A stretch of DNA of 64,000 nt from Thermoanaerobacter sp. A7A (GTDB lineage: Bacteria > Bacillota > Thermoanaerobacteria > Thermoanaerobacterales > Thermoanaerobacteraceae): NCBI RefSeq assembly GCF_000445185.1, contig NZ_AVAF01000153.1, positions 1-64,000 on the forward strand, read 5' to 3'. Under the pieces are notes generated by a model, which ran no database searches, was not told where the DNA came from, and saw only the letters and a list, made by a program, of their open reading frames with translations. Position 1 is the stretch's first letter, and the number at the start of each line of letters is the position of its first letter. Shown here one piece after another: positions 41,288 through 51,970 of the stretch. Both the position numbers and the translations under genes were made by a program.

Positions 41288-43259
41288 TCAATACATCGAT
41301 ATATTTATTGAAGAATCACAAGAGCATATAGAAAATTTAAATAGCAATTTATTGCTTTTGGAAAATGACCCTGAAAATAGGCAAGTAATCGATGAGATTT
41401 TTAGGTCTGCCCATACTTTAAAAGGCATGGCTGCTACTATGGGCTTTGAAAACATGAATAAATTAGCTCATAAAATGGAGGATGTATTACAAGAGGTAAA
41501 AAATGGCGAATTAAACATTTCTCATCCCATCATGGATATTCTCTTTAAGTGTGTAGATACCTTAAGTGAGATGCTGGATTCAATATCACAAACAGGAGAA
41601 GATAATGTATCTGTTGATGAGTTGATATTTTTACTTTCGGGTGTGAGTTCTAAATCTGGAAACAAAGAAAATATTGTACAAAAGGAAAATAATGCTTCTG
41701 GGAGCGATACTCTACTAAATGTATACGAAGAAGATATAATAAGAGAGGCAGCAAAAGATAATTACAAAGCCTATAAAATAACAGTACATATTGACAAAGG
41801 GTGTGTTATGAAATCCGCTCGTGCTTTTATAATATTTAATAGTTTAGATGAAATAGGAGACATAATAAATTCTTCTCCCTCTGTAGAAGACATTGAAGAT
41901 GAAAAATTTGAGGATAGTTTCACTGTTCACATCATTACAAAAGAGGATAAAGAAAGTATTGAAAAAAGATTATTGTATATTGCTGAGGTCAACAACGTGG
42001 AAGTGGAACTAATAAACATTGATTTAAATAAAGAAGGGGAAAGATTTGTCAAAGAGGTATCTTCTTCACAATCTCAAAGTTTTGAGAACATAAAAAAATC
42101 TCAAAGCAATAATAAAACTTCAAAAAGTGTAAGAGTAGATATAGACAGATTGGATAATTTAATGAATTTAGTAAGTGAACTTATAATCATAAAAACCCGC
42201 CTTGAGGGATTAGAGGCAGATAACAGAAACTCTGAAACTGCAAGTGCTATTGAATATCTCGAAAGAATAACTACTAATTTACATGATGCTGTTATGAAGG
42301 TAAGAATGGTACCGGTTGAAAGAGTATTCAATAGGTTTCCAAGGATGGTAAGGGATTTATCTTACGAGTTAGGCAAAAAAATTATTCTCAATATGTATGG
42401 ACAAGATACAGAAGTAGATAGAACTGTTATAGATGAAATCGGTGACCCTTTAATTCACCTCATAAGAAATTCTATCGATCATGGTATCGAAATGCCACAA
42501 GAAAGGTTGCAAAAGGGGAAACCAGAACAAGGTACTATTAATTTGAGAGCTTATCATGAAGGTAATAATGTCATAATAGAAGTTAGTGATGATGGAAGAG
42601 GAATTGATATAGAAAAAGTCAAAGCAAAAGCAGTAGAGAAAGGCATTTACACCGCTGAGCAAGTAAATGAGCTTTCTAAAGATAAAATTTTAGACCTTTT
42701 ATTTAGGCCAGGTTTTAGCACTGCTGACAAAGTTACAGATATTTCTGGCAGAGGCGTAGGATTAGATGTAGTAAAAAATAAAATCGAATCTTTAAACGGC
42801 TCAATTGAAATATTATCAGAAATAGATAAGGGAACAAAATTTATAATTAAACTTCCTCTTACTTTAGCAATTATACAAGCTTTATTAGTAAAAGTGGGAG
42901 ATGAAAAATTTGCAATTCCCCTTAATTCAATTTCAGAAATAGTTCATAAAAAAGAGGATGAAATACACAATGTTCAAGGGAAGGAAGTAGTTCTTTTTAG
43001 AGGAAAGGTAATTCCAATAATAAGATTAAATGAAGTATTAGAAACCAAAAAGACTTCTGACAATGGAAATTTGGTGTGTGTAATTATCAAAAAAGGCGAA
43101 AATTTAGCATGTTGTACTGTAGATGAATTAATTGGTCAGCAAGAGATAGTCATAAAACCATTAGGGAAGTATCTTTCTAATGTCAAAGTTATTGCAGGAG
43201 CTACAATATTGGGAGATGGCCAAGTGGCCTTAATTGTCGATGCCAACAATTTGTTTTAA
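41277..43259 (+). CDS. cheA: Chemotaxis histidine kinase CheA
   Basis: Hpt RSAHTLKGMAATMGF; P3/P4 DPLIHLIRNSIDHGIE, VSDDGRGID, GRGVGLDVVK; P5 CheW-like. Confidence 0.98.
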   Translation: MENNQYIDIFIEESQEHIENLNSNLLLLENDPENRQVIDEIFRSAHTLKGMAATMGFENMNKLAHKMEDVLQEVKNGELNISHPIMDILFKCVDTLSEMLDSISQTGEDNVSVDELIFLLSGVSSKSGNKENIVQKENNASGSDTLLNVYEEDIIREAAKDNYKAYKITVHIDKGCVMKSARAFIIFNSLDEIGDIINSSPSVEDIEDEKFEDSFTVHIITKEDKESIEKRLLYIAEVNNVEVELINIDLNKEGERFVKEVSSSQSQSFENIKKSQSNNKTSKSVRVDIDRLDNLMNLVSELIIIKTRLEGLEADNRNSETASAIEYLERITTNLHDAVMKVRMVPVERVFNRFPRMVRDLSYELGKKIILNMYGQDTEVDRTVIDEIGDPLIHLIRNSIDHGIEMPQERLQKGKPEQGTINLRAYHEGNNVIIEVSDDGRGIDIEKVKAKAVEKGIYTAEQVNELSKDKILDLLFRPGFSTADKVTDISGRGVGLDVVKNKIESLNGSIEILSEIDKGTKFIIKLPLTLAIIQALLVKVGDEKFAIPLNSISEIVHKKEDEIHNVQGKEVVLFRGKVIPIIRLNEVLETKKTSDNGNLVCVIIKKGENLACCTVDELIGQQEIVIKPLGKYLSNVKVIAGATILGDGQVALIVDANNLF

Positions 43260-43274
43260 CAGGGAGGGAGAACT

Positions 43275-43700
43275 TTGAGCCTATATGTTATCGCCAAAAT
43301 TGATGAGGAAGAATATGCAATAAACATAGAAAAAGTGCAGACTATAGAAAAAGTAATGCCTATAACAAGAGTTCCTCAGACTGAAAGTCATGTAAAAGGC
43401 GTTATAAATTTAAGAGGCGAAATAATTCCTGTGATTTCTTTAAGAGTAAAATTGGGTTTAGTTGAAAAAGAGTATGATGAAGATACAAGAATTGTGGTTT
43501 TAAAGGCTTACGATATGTTAGTAGGCATGATTGTAGATAATGCTAATGAAGTGGTTGATATTGCGGAAGAAAATATTGATAACCTGGTTTTTAATGAGGC
43601 TTCTGATGAATTTGGAAAATTCGTCAGCAAAGTAGGAAAAATTAAAGATAAGGTATTTCTCATTTTAGATTTAAAAAAATTATTAGATGTCAGGGTGTGA
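43275..43700 (+). CDS. cheW: Chemotaxis coupling protein CheW
   Basis: ITRVPQTESHVKGVINLRGEIIPVISLRVKLGL. Confidence 0.97.
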   Translation: MSLYVIAKIDEEEYAINIEKVQTIEKVMPITRVPQTESHVKGVINLRGEIIPVISLRVKLGLVEKEYDEDTRIVVLKAYDMLVGMIVDNANEVVDIAEENIDNLVFNEASDEFGKFVSKVGKIKDKVFLILDLKKLLDVRV

Positions 43701-44323
43701 GAAATGTGGATATTAGCCGATTAAATGAAATGTACTTAGACATTTTAAAAGAATTAGGAAATATTGGAGCAGGAAATGCTATAACTGCTCTTTCAACAAT
43801 GATTGGCAAAAAAGTGGACATGCAAGTGCCAAAGGTAAAAATTCTAGATTTTCAAGAAGTATCAGATATCTTTGGCTCTGCTGATACGATCATTGTTGGT
43901 ATTTATTTCGATCTAGATGGAGATGTAAATGGTAATATTCTTTTTGCACTTGATATAAAAAGCGCTGCTTCTCTTATTTGGAGCCTCATGGGATTGGAAG
44001 TAAAAGAAGAATTTGATGAGTTAGAAAAATCCGCTTTAGAGGAAATAGGAAATATTATGGCAGGTAGCTATGTAGCCTCATTATCTACTCTTACTTCTTT
44101 AAATATGAAAATTTCACCTCCCGCAATAAGTATAGACATGGCAGGAGCAATTTTGAGTGTTCCGGCTATTAAATACGGAGAAATTTCTGATAAGATTTTG
44201 TTTATTGAGACCCAATTTATAGAGGGAGAAAAACTTATAAAAGGTGATTTCTTCTTAATACCAGATATTAACTCTTTTGATTTAATACTAAAAGCGCTTG
44301 GAGTTGAAGTGAATGGAAAATAA
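43697..44323 (+). CDS. cheC: CheY-P phosphatase CheC
   Basis: DILKELGNIGAGNAITALS and SALEEIGNIMAGSYVASLS: two (D/S)xxxExxN motifs. Confidence 0.96.
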   Translation: MRNVDISRLNEMYLDILKELGNIGAGNAITALSTMIGKKVDMQVPKVKILDFQEVSDIFGSADTIIVGIYFDLDGDVNGNILFALDIKSAASLIWSLMGLEVKEEFDELEKSALEEIGNIMAGSYVASLSTLTSLNMKISPPAISIDMAGAILSVPAIKYGEISDKILFIETQFIEGEKLIKGDFFLIPDINSFDLILKALGVEVNGK

Positions 44324-44801
44324 GATTTATAGGGTTGGAATGGCAGATGCAAAGGTCACACAAAGCCCAGGAATTCTTACAACTATTGGGCTGGGGTCTT
44401 GTGTCGGAATTGTTCTTTATGACCCAATTACAAAAATATCAGGTCTGGTACATATTATGTTACCTTATAGTAACAAAATATCTGATAATTCTAATAAACT
44501 TAAGTTTGCCGATACCGGTATCCAAGTTTTGATTGAAGAGATGGTAAAATTGGGCGCTAATCCTAAAAGGTTAATTAGTAAAATTGCTGGAGGAGCGCAA
44601 ATGTTTTCTTCGAAGATAAATTCTGACATTATGAACATAGGAGAAAGAAATGCAGTTGCTACTAAAGAAGTACTAGGAAAACTTGGTATACCGGTCGTTG
44701 CGGAAGATATAGGTGGAAATTATGGAAGAACTATTGAGTTTTATTCTGAGGATGGAAGACTATTAGTTAAAACTATTGGTTATGGAATAAAATATATTTA
44801 A
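44313..44801 (+). CDS. cheD: Chemoreceptor glutamine deamidase CheD
   Basis: TIGLGSCVGIVLYDPITKISGLVHIMLP (catalytic C and H); GAQMF; GGNYGRTIEF. Confidence 0.97.
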   Translation: MENKIYRVGMADAKVTQSPGILTTIGLGSCVGIVLYDPITKISGLVHIMLPYSNKISDNSNKLKFADTGIQVLIEEMVKLGANPKRLISKIAGGAQMFSSKINSDIMNIGERNAVATKEVLGKLGIPVVAEDIGGNYGRTIEFYSEDGRLLVKTIGYGIKYI

Positions 44802-44820
44802 AAATTGGGGGAATTTTGTA

Positions 44821-45560
44821 TGGCATTAGTGGAGGAGGATATATGGAAAACTTATAATTCTAGTAAAGACCCAAATCTACGAAATGAAATAATAATCAAG
44901 TATATGCCGCTTGTCAAACATATTGTCAAAAAACTCATCATTTCTGATATTACTCAATCTGAGTATGAAGACTTAATAAATCAAGGAGTAATTGGCCTTA
45001 TCGATGCAATTGAAAAATATCAGCCTAGTAAAGGTGTAAAATTTGAAACTTACGCTACTTTAAGAATAAGAGGAGAAATAATAGACTATTTGCGAAGAAA
45101 AGATTGGATGCCTCGAAGCCTCAAAAAGAAGTACAAAAAAATAGAAGAAACCGTAGAAACACTTCAACAAAAATATAATAGAGAACCTACAGTTGAAGAA
45201 ATAACAGAAGCTTGCGGCTTAAATGAAACAGATGTTTTAAAGACTTTAAGCTATATCAATGTTTCTAATGTTAATTCTTTAGAGGAAGCTATTGAAAATA
45301 ATTTTAAGTTACATGCTATTTCAGACGTCGAATTAAAAAACCCAGAAGAGGAAGTATTATACAAAGAACTGAAAAGAAAACTAGCAAATGCTATTAAAAA
45401 TTTACCAGATAAAGAAAGATTAGTAATAACATTGTATTATTATGAAGATTTAAACTACAAAGACATAAGCAAAATTTTAAATTTAACAGAATCTAGAATA
45501 TCACAAATTCATACAAAAGCTATCAAAAGGATAAGGGAGATATTAAGTGGATACTTTTAA
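44821..45560 (+). CDS. sigD: RNA polymerase sigma-28 factor SigD/FliA
   Basis: YEDLINQGVIGLIDAIEKYQPSKGVKFETYATLRIRGEIIDYLRRKDWMPRSLKKK; region 4 LNYKDISKILNLTESRISQIHTKAIKRIR. Confidence 0.97.
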
Positions 45561-45575
45561 AATGGGGGCTTTAAA

Positions 45576-46940
45576 ATGGATGAAAAAAAGTACAAAGTAC
45601 TTATTGACGTATCGAGAGATAAACAACAAGCCTATTTGACTTTAATTGAAGACCCCAATGGTATTAGTATTAATAAAGAGGTTTTATTACAAGAAATCTC
45701 GAAACATAATATAGTATATGGAGTAAAATTTGATGTTATAGATAATATTTGTAAAGATTTGAAAAATGCAAAAGGTGTATTAATTGCAGAAGGTAAAAAG
45801 CCTATAAATGGAGAAGATGGAAAGATAATTTTTGAGATAGACGTAGAAAAGGCTGCAACCCCAAAAATTTTGGAGGATGGAAGTGTAGATTATAAAAATT
45901 TAGACTTGTTTAAAAACGTTAAAAAAGGCCAAATAATAGCTCGAAAAATAAATCCTACCGCAGGACAACCAGGAATTAATGTTTTTGGACAAAAAGTTGA
46001 TGCTCTAGGCGGGAAAGATGTAAGACTTCCTCTTGGGAAAAATACTTATATTGATGATGATAAGCTTGTAGCTTCTGTAGATGGTCATATCGTGGTTTTA
46101 AACAACAAAATAGAAGTACATACTCTTTTGGAAGTAAAAGAAGTCGACACTTCTGTAGGAAACATAAAAACGGTAGCAAGTGTAAAAATTACCGGAAATG
46201 TTAAATCAGGTTTTACTGTTGAAAGTGAAGGTAATATAGAAATTTTTGGAGTAGTGGAAGCAGCGACTATAATAGCAAAAGGGAATATCAGTATTCATAA
46301 AGGAGTACAGGGCGCTGGAAGGGCAAAAATTATTGCAGAAGGAAATATTACAGCAAAGTATTTACAAAACTGCAGTGTAGAAGCCGGAGAAGATATATAC
46401 AGTGAAGCGATAATTTATTGCGATGTAAAAGCAGGAGGAAGTGTAAAACTTTTAGGAAATAAAAGCCAAATTATTGGCAGTAAAATTGTAGCTGCAAGAG
46501 AAATTTCAGCGGCAAATATTGGTTCAAAAATGGGAACGTATACAGAATTACAAGTAGGTATACTGCCTCAAAAGAGACTGAAAATAGCGGAATTAACTTG
46601 TCAAATAGAACAAAACAATGCCCAATTAGAAAAAATAGGAAAAATTCTTAAGTACATAGAAAAAATCGAAAACTTACCTCCTGATAAAGAAGAGATTTAT
46701 CATAAAGCTAAAAAATCTTTCCAAGATTTAATTTCTCTAAATCATCGTCTAAGTGAGGAATTAAATTCTTTAAAGGAGGAAATAAAAAGTTCTAGTATTG
46801 GAATTATAAAAGTTTTTGATACAATATTTCCAGGAACTAAACTCGTCATTGATGACGTGACTTTAAAAATACAAGAACCTATTAAATATGCTATGTTTAT
46901 AAAAAATGAGGAAGAAATAAAATTTTTTCCTCTAAAATAA
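45576..46940 (+). CDS. FapA family protein (DUF342)
   Basis: DUF342 beta-helix repeats (GNVKSGFTVESEGNIEIFGVVEAATIIAKGNISIHKGVQGAG...) and C-terminal coiled coil. Confidence 0.92.
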   Translation: MDEKKYKVLIDVSRDKQQAYLTLIEDPNGISINKEVLLQEISKHNIVYGVKFDVIDNICKDLKNAKGVLIAEGKKPINGEDGKIIFEIDVEKAATPKILEDGSVDYKNLDLFKNVKKGQIIARKINPTAGQPGINVFGQKVDALGGKDVRLPLGKNTYIDDDKLVASVDGHIVVLNNKIEVHTLLEVKEVDTSVGNIKTVASVKITGNVKSGFTVESEGNIEIFGVVEAATIIAKGNISIHKGVQGAGRAKIIAEGNITAKYLQNCSVEAGEDIYSEAIIYCDVKAGGSVKLLGNKSQIIGSKIVAAREISAANIGSKMGTYTELQVGILPQKRLKIAELTCQIEQNNAQLEKIGKILKYIEKIENLPPDKEEIYHKAKKSFQDLISLNHRLSEELNSLKEEIKSSSIGIIKVFDTIFPGTKLVIDDVTLKIQEPIKYAMFIKNEEEIKFFPLK

Positions 46941-46953
46941 GGAGATGAATTTT

Positions 46954-47238
46954 ATGTCCTCCAATGCCCCTATTGATTTAAAATCTATTCTACCCCGTAC
47001 TGTAGAGGTAGGAAATTTGAAACAAATTGACCTTCAAAAGCCTGTCATTTATTCTCAGCAAATAACAACCCTTTCTAATAGAGAAAATGAAATAAAGAAG
47101 ACAAAGCCTAATGAACTCGAGAAAACAGAAAAAACTCTTATAAAAGATCGTCGAAACTCTGAACAAAAAAATAAGCAGGAAAAAGATAAGGATAAAAAAC
47201 GTAAAAAAAACATAGGCCATCTAGACATAAAAGTGTGA
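46954..47238 (+). CDS. Small highly charged protein at the distal end of the fla/che operon; function unknown
   Basis: ATG 46954 (MSSNAPIDLKSILPRTVEVGNLK...) after AGGAGATG; Lys/Glu-rich middle, C-terminus GHLDIKV. Confidence 0.75.
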   Translation: MSSNAPIDLKSILPRTVEVGNLKQIDLQKPVIYSQQITTLSNRENEIKKTKPNELEKTEKTLIKDRRNSEQKNKQEKDKDKKRKKNIGHLDIKV

Positions 47239-47245
47239 TAATATA

Positions 47246-47274
47246 TTGACATTTAGCAAAATATATAATATAGT
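47246..47274 (+). promoter_or_regulatory. Putative rpsB promoter
   Basis: TTGACA (47246-47251), 17 nt spacer, TATAGT (47269-47274). Confidence 0.6.
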
Positions 47275-47297
47275 ATTCATTGTCAGTCAATAACACA

Positions 47298-47355
47298 CGC
47301 CTAATGATTGCAAAAAGGGTGCCTGAAAAGGTCTTTTTGCAAGAGGATTTAGGCG
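47298..47355 (+). promoter_or_regulatory. Nested hairpin in the rpsB 5' leader
   Basis: Outer stem cgcctaa (47298-47304)/ttaggcg (47349-47355) encloses gcaaaaag (47310-47317)/ctttttgc (47333-47340). Confidence 0.7.
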
Positions 47356-47381
47356 GAGGAATAACCATAGGAGGTGGATGT

Positions 47382-48089
47382 ATGTCGGTAATTTCAATGA
47401 AGCAGTTATTAGAGGCAGGGGTACATTTTGGTCATCAAACAAGAAGATGGAACCCTAAAATGGCTCCTTATATTTTTACAGAAAGAAATGGAATTTACAT
47501 CATTGATTTACAACAAACGGTAGAAAAACTGGAACAAGCTTATGAATTTGTCAAAAAGTTGGCCATGGAAGGAGGCACTATTCTTTTTGTTGGGACCAAG
47601 AAACAGGCTCAGGATTCTATTAAGGAAGAAGCAGAAAGATGTGGTATGTTTTATGTAAATCAAAGATGGTTAGGTGGAACCCTAACTAATTTTAAAACAA
47701 TTAGAGGAAGAATTCAACGATTAAAAGAACTCAAAAAAATGGAGGAAGATGGAACTTTTGATGTTCTTCCTAAAAAAGAGGTAATAAAACTTAGGAAAGA
47801 AAAGGAAAGATTGCAGAAATTTTTGGGTGGAATAGAGAATATGCAGTCTCTGCCTTCTGCTTTATTCATAGTTGACCCCAAAAAAGAAGCTATCGCTGTG
47901 GCAGAAGCTCGAAGCTTGGAAATACCAATTGTAGCTATTGTAGATACCAATTGCGATCCTGAGCTAATCGATTATCCTATTCCAGGAAATGATGATGCTA
48001 TAAGAGCTGTCAAGCTTATTACTTCAAAGATTGCAGATGCAGTGATTGAAGGCAATCAAGGCGAACAATTTGCTGCTTCAGAAGAGTGA
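47382..48089 (+). CDS. rpsB: 30S ribosomal protein S2
   Basis: [49 protein letters not shown] 47382 follows AGGAGGTGG; listed TTG start at 47280 is a leader extension. Confidence 0.98.
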   Translation: MSVISMKQLLEAGVHFGHQTRRWNPKMAPYIFTERNGIYIIDLQQTVEKLEQAYEFVKKLAMEGGTILFVGTKKQAQDSIKEEAERCGMFYVNQRWLGGTLTNFKTIRGRIQRLKELKKMEEDGTFDVLPKKEVIKLRKEKERLQKFLGGIENMQSLPSALFIVDPKKEAIAVAEARSLEIPIVAIVDTNCDPELIDYPIPGNDDAIRAVKLITSKIADAVIEGNQGEQFAASEE

Positions 48090-48100
48090 AAATTTTGGTC

Positions 48101-48136
48101 TAGTGGTAAGGAAAAAGGCAAAGCTCCTTACCACTA
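48101..48136 (+). other. Perfect 12-bp hairpin between rpsB and tsf
   Basis: tagtggtaagga (48101-48112)/tccttaccacta (48125-48136), 12 nt loop. Confidence 0.85.
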
Positions 48137-48174
48137 TTGTATATCATTTATCATTATCTAAGGAGGTTTTTCTA

Positions 48175-48789
48175 ATGATATCAGCACAAGCTGTTAAAGA
48201 ATTAAGAGAACGAACTGGCGCTGGAATGATGGATTGTAAAAAAGCTTTAATGGAAGCAAATGGAGATATGGAAAAGGCCATAGATATTTTAAGAGAGAAA
48301 GGATTGGCTGCTGCTGCTAAAAAAGCAGGTAGAGTTGCTAATGAAGGCTTAGTTGATGCCTACATACACAGTGGTGGAAGAATAGGGGTTTTAGTAGAAG
48401 TAAATTGTGAGACAGATTTTGTTGCAAATACTGATGAATTTAAAAATTTTGTTAAAGAAATATGCATGCAAATTGCTGCCGCAAATCCAAAGTATATTTC
48501 TCGTGAAGATGTGCCACAAGCTGTTTTGGAAAAAGAAAGAGAAATTTTAAAAGCACAGGCGTTAAATGAAGGGAAACCACAAAATGTCGTAGATAGAATA
48601 GTTGAAGGACGTATTGAAAAATTTTATAAAGAGAATTGCTTGTTAGAACAAGAATACATTAGAGACCCAGAAAAAACAGTGAAAGATTTGTTAAATGAGA
48701 CGATTGCAAAATTAGGAGAAAACATTGTAATAAGAAGATTTGTCAGATTTGAAAGAGGAGAAGGTATTGAAACTTCCTCAAATGAGTAA
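48175..48789 (+). CDS. tsf: Elongation factor Ts
   Basis: [46 protein letters not shown] 48175 follows AAGGAGG. Confidence 0.98.
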   Translation: MISAQAVKELRERTGAGMMDCKKALMEANGDMEKAIDILREKGLAAAAKKAGRVANEGLVDAYIHSGGRIGVLVEVNCETDFVANTDEFKNFVKEICMQIAAANPKYISREDVPQAVLEKEREILKAQALNEGKPQNVVDRIVEGRIEKFYKENCLLEQEYIRDPEKTVKDLLNETIAKLGENIVIRRFVRFERGEGIETSSNE

Positions 48790-48813
48790 TAAAATTAAAT
48801 AGGCAACCACATA

Positions 48814-48837
48814 GGGACACGGTTGTGTCCCATTTTT
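48814..48837 (+). terminator. Terminator-like hairpin after tsf
   Basis: gggacac-ggtt-gtgtccc followed by atttttat. Confidence 0.7.
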
Positions 48838-48891
48838 ATAAATTACTTAAAAGATTAAGAAGGATTTTCAAAATTTTTATAGAACTTATAA

Positions 48892-49620
<729 letters not shown>

Positions 49621-49622
49621 GT

Positions 49623-50177
49623 ATGAGTGATTATTTAAAAGCTAGCGAAGAAAAAATGCAAAAATCTTTGAGCGTTTTAAAAAACGAATTAGCTGCTATA
49701 AGAGCAGGTAGAGCAAATCCTGCACTACTTGACCGAATTATGGTAGATTATTATGGTACTCCAACTCCTCTTAACAGATTAGCCACCATTACAGCTCCGG
49801 AGCCAAGAGTACTAGTTGTACAACCGTGGGATGTTTCAAAAATAAGCGATATTGAAAAAGCAATACAGAAATCAGATTTAGGAATTAATCCAGTTTCTGA
49901 CGGTAAAGTGTTAAGATTAGTTTTTCCTGAATTGACTGAAGAAAGAAGAAAAGAATTGGTAAAGTTAGTTCATAAAAAAGCAGAAGAGGCAAAAGTAGCA
50001 GTAAGGCAAATAAGAAGAGATGCTAATGATGCTGTAAAAAAGATGGAAAAAAACGGCGAAATTTCGGAAGATGAAAGAAAAAAGAGAGAAGAAGAAATTC
50101 AAAAATTAACCGACAAATATATTAAAGAGATAGACAAAGTGGTGGAAGCTAAAGAAAAGGAGATAATGGAAATTTGA
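49623..50177 (+). CDS. frr: Ribosome recycling factor
   Basis: [51 protein letters not shown]. Confidence 0.98.
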   Translation: MSDYLKASEEKMQKSLSVLKNELAAIRAGRANPALLDRIMVDYYGTPTPLNRLATITAPEPRVLVVQPWDVSKISDIEKAIQKSDLGINPVSDGKVLRLVFPELTEERRKELVKLVHKKAEEAKVAVRQIRRDANDAVKKMEKNGEISEDERKKREEEIQKLTDKYIKEIDKVVEAKEKEIMEI

Positions 50178-50359
50178 CAGATTATTATAATAATTTTATA
50201 GGGATGGATTTACATAAAATAATAGAAAAATTACCTAAGGACTTAAAATTTAACGTTGTAGAGACAAAATCTATTTTTAAATATGAGGGTTCTCGTTTAA
50301 AAGTTGCCAGGATAAAAGAACAAAATAACATTCTTGAAATTACTGTTATTAGAATTTAA
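50174..50359 (+). CDS. Small 61-aa hypothetical protein, translationally coupled to frr
   Basis: TTG start overlaps the frr stop by 4 bp; 61 aa, no recognised domain. Confidence 0.55.
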   Translation: MTDYYNNFIGMDLHKIIEKLPKDLKFNVVETKSIFKYEGSRLKVARIKEQNNILEITVIRI

Positions 50360-50360
50360 T

Positions 50361-50378
50361 CCCCCTCTGACGAGGGGG
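50361..50378 (+). other. GC-rich hairpin between the 61-aa ORF and uppS
   Basis: ccccctc-tgac-gaggggg: perfect 7-bp stem, no T tract. Confidence 0.8.
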
Positions 50379-50406
50379 CGCCCTTATAAAATGAGGAGGA
50401 AAATAA

Positions 50407-51156
50407 ATGGTGTTTTTTAGACAAAAAAATAGAGATTTGAGTGACAAGATTGATAAAAATAAATTGCCTATTCACATAGGGATTATCATGGACGGAAATG
50501 GAAGATGGGCTCAAAAAAGAGGGATGATGAGATTTTATGGCCATAAAGCTGGTGTTAATGCTGTAAGAGAGGTTGTAAAAGCCTCTAGAGAATTAGGGAT
50601 AAAATATTTAACTTTGTACGCTTTTTCAACCGAAAACTGGAAAAGACCTAAAGAAGAAGTAAATTTTTTAATGGATTTACTCGTTGAATTTCTTTCTAAA
50701 GAAATAGACGAATTGAACAAAAATAATGTATTGATTAACTTTATAGGGGATATTTCCGTTTTACCACAGAAGTGTAAAATTGAAATAGAGAGGGCGCAAA
50801 ATGTAACAAAAAACAACTCTGGACTTGTACTTAATATAGCGTTAAATTATGGCGGAAGAGATGAAATAGTAAAGGCTGTGAAAAAAATTTGCACAAAGAT
50901 TTTAAATAAAGAATTGTCCATTGAGGAAATTACAGAACAAACTATAAGTGAAAATTTGTATACTAAAAACCAGCCAGATCCAGATCTTATAATAAGAACA
51001 AGTGGAGAAAAAAGATTGAGCAATTTCTTATTATGGCAATCTGCTTATTCTGAGCTTTGGTTTACAGAGGTACTGTGGCCGGATTTTGGCAAAGAACATC
51101 TTATTGAAGCAATATTGTATTACCAAACTCGCCAAAGAAGATTTGGGGGAGTATAG
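50407..51156 (+). CDS. uppS: Isoprenyl transferase / undecaprenyl diphosphate synthase
   Basis: [67 protein letters not shown]. Confidence 0.98.
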   Translation: MVFFRQKNRDLSDKIDKNKLPIHIGIIMDGNGRWAQKRGMMRFYGHKAGVNAVREVVKASRELGIKYLTLYAFSTENWKRPKEEVNFLMDLLVEFLSKEIDELNKNNVLINFIGDISVLPQKCKIEIERAQNVTKNNSGLVLNIALNYGGRDEIVKAVKKICTKILNKELSIEEITEQTISENLYTKNQPDPDLIIRTSGEKRLSNFLLWQSAYSELWFTEVLWPDFGKEHLIEAILYYQTRQRRFGGV

Positions 51157-51175
51157 TAAGGAGTGGTAAATAAAT

Positions 51176-51955
51176 ATGCTAAAAACAAGAGTTATAAGTG
51201 CGATAGTAGGCTTGCCAATTTTATTTTTCATTTTAATAAAAGGGGGGAATATGCTTAAAATTGCATTAGTTTTAGTAAGCATATTAGGACTTAATGAATT
51301 TTATAATGCTATAAAAAATATTGGGGTACGGCCTGTAAAAATTTTTGGATATTTGTCAGCAATCCTTTTATATTTTTTAGAAAGTAAAATCGCAAAAGTA
51401 GATGTATTAGTTATAATCACAATGATGCTTTTTTTGCTGTTTTTAACTAATAAAAAATATAATCTCAAAGATTACGCTTTGACTTTGATGGGAATCATTT
51501 ATATACCTCTTTTCTTTTTGTACATACAAAAACTTAGAGAAATGCCTGAAGGAATGTACATAGTATGGTTTGTTTTTATAGTCTCTTGGATGACGGATAC
51601 TTTTGCCTATTTTACCGGTAGATTTTTTGGAAAGCACAAACTTGCTCCTACAATCAGTCCCAAAAAGACGATAGAAGGAGGGATTGGAGGAATCATAGGC
51701 TCTACCATCAGCTGTGCTGTATTTGCTTGGCTATTTCCTCAATCGAATGTCAGTATATATCTTTCTGTAATTATAGGCTTATTGGGAAGTATAATCGCTC
51801 AATGTGGAGATTTAATTGCTTCCTTTATAAAAAGAAATTGTTACATTAAAGATTTTGGGAATACAATTCCTGGCCATGGAGGAATTTTAGATAGATTTGA
51901 TAGTATTTTATTTGTTTCTCCTTTCATATACTTTATTTTTCAGTACTTAATTTAG
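51176..51955 (+). CDS. cdsA: Phosphatidate cytidylyltransferase
   Basis: Polytopic; SWMTDTFAYFTGRFFGKHKLAPTISPKKTIEGGIGG; KDFGNTIPGHGGILDRFDS. Confidence 0.97.
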   Translation: MLKTRVISAIVGLPILFFILIKGGNMLKIALVLVSILGLNEFYNAIKNIGVRPVKIFGYLSAILLYFLESKIAKVDVLVIITMMLFLLFLTNKKYNLKDYALTLMGIIYIPLFFLYIQKLREMPEGMYIVWFVFIVSWMTDTFAYFTGRFFGKHKLAPTISPKKTIEGGIGGIIGSTISCAVFAWLFPQSNVSIYLSVIIGLLGSIIAQCGDLIASFIKRNCYIKDFGNTIPGHGGILDRFDSILFVSPFIYFIFQYLI

Positions 51956-51970
51956 AAAGGGATGTACTTC

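Noticed and set aside
44510-44525. Internal sigma-28 promoter (gccgata) within cheD
   Set aside because: Upstream TAAA is about 9 nt away rather than the roughly 15 nt expected, so the match is incomplete.
48097-48136. tRNA fragment suggested by ggtctagtggtaagg in the rpsB-tsf spacer
   Set aside because: No acceptor, anticodon or T-arm (GTTCGAATC) follows; the segment is one arm of a simple perfect hairpin.
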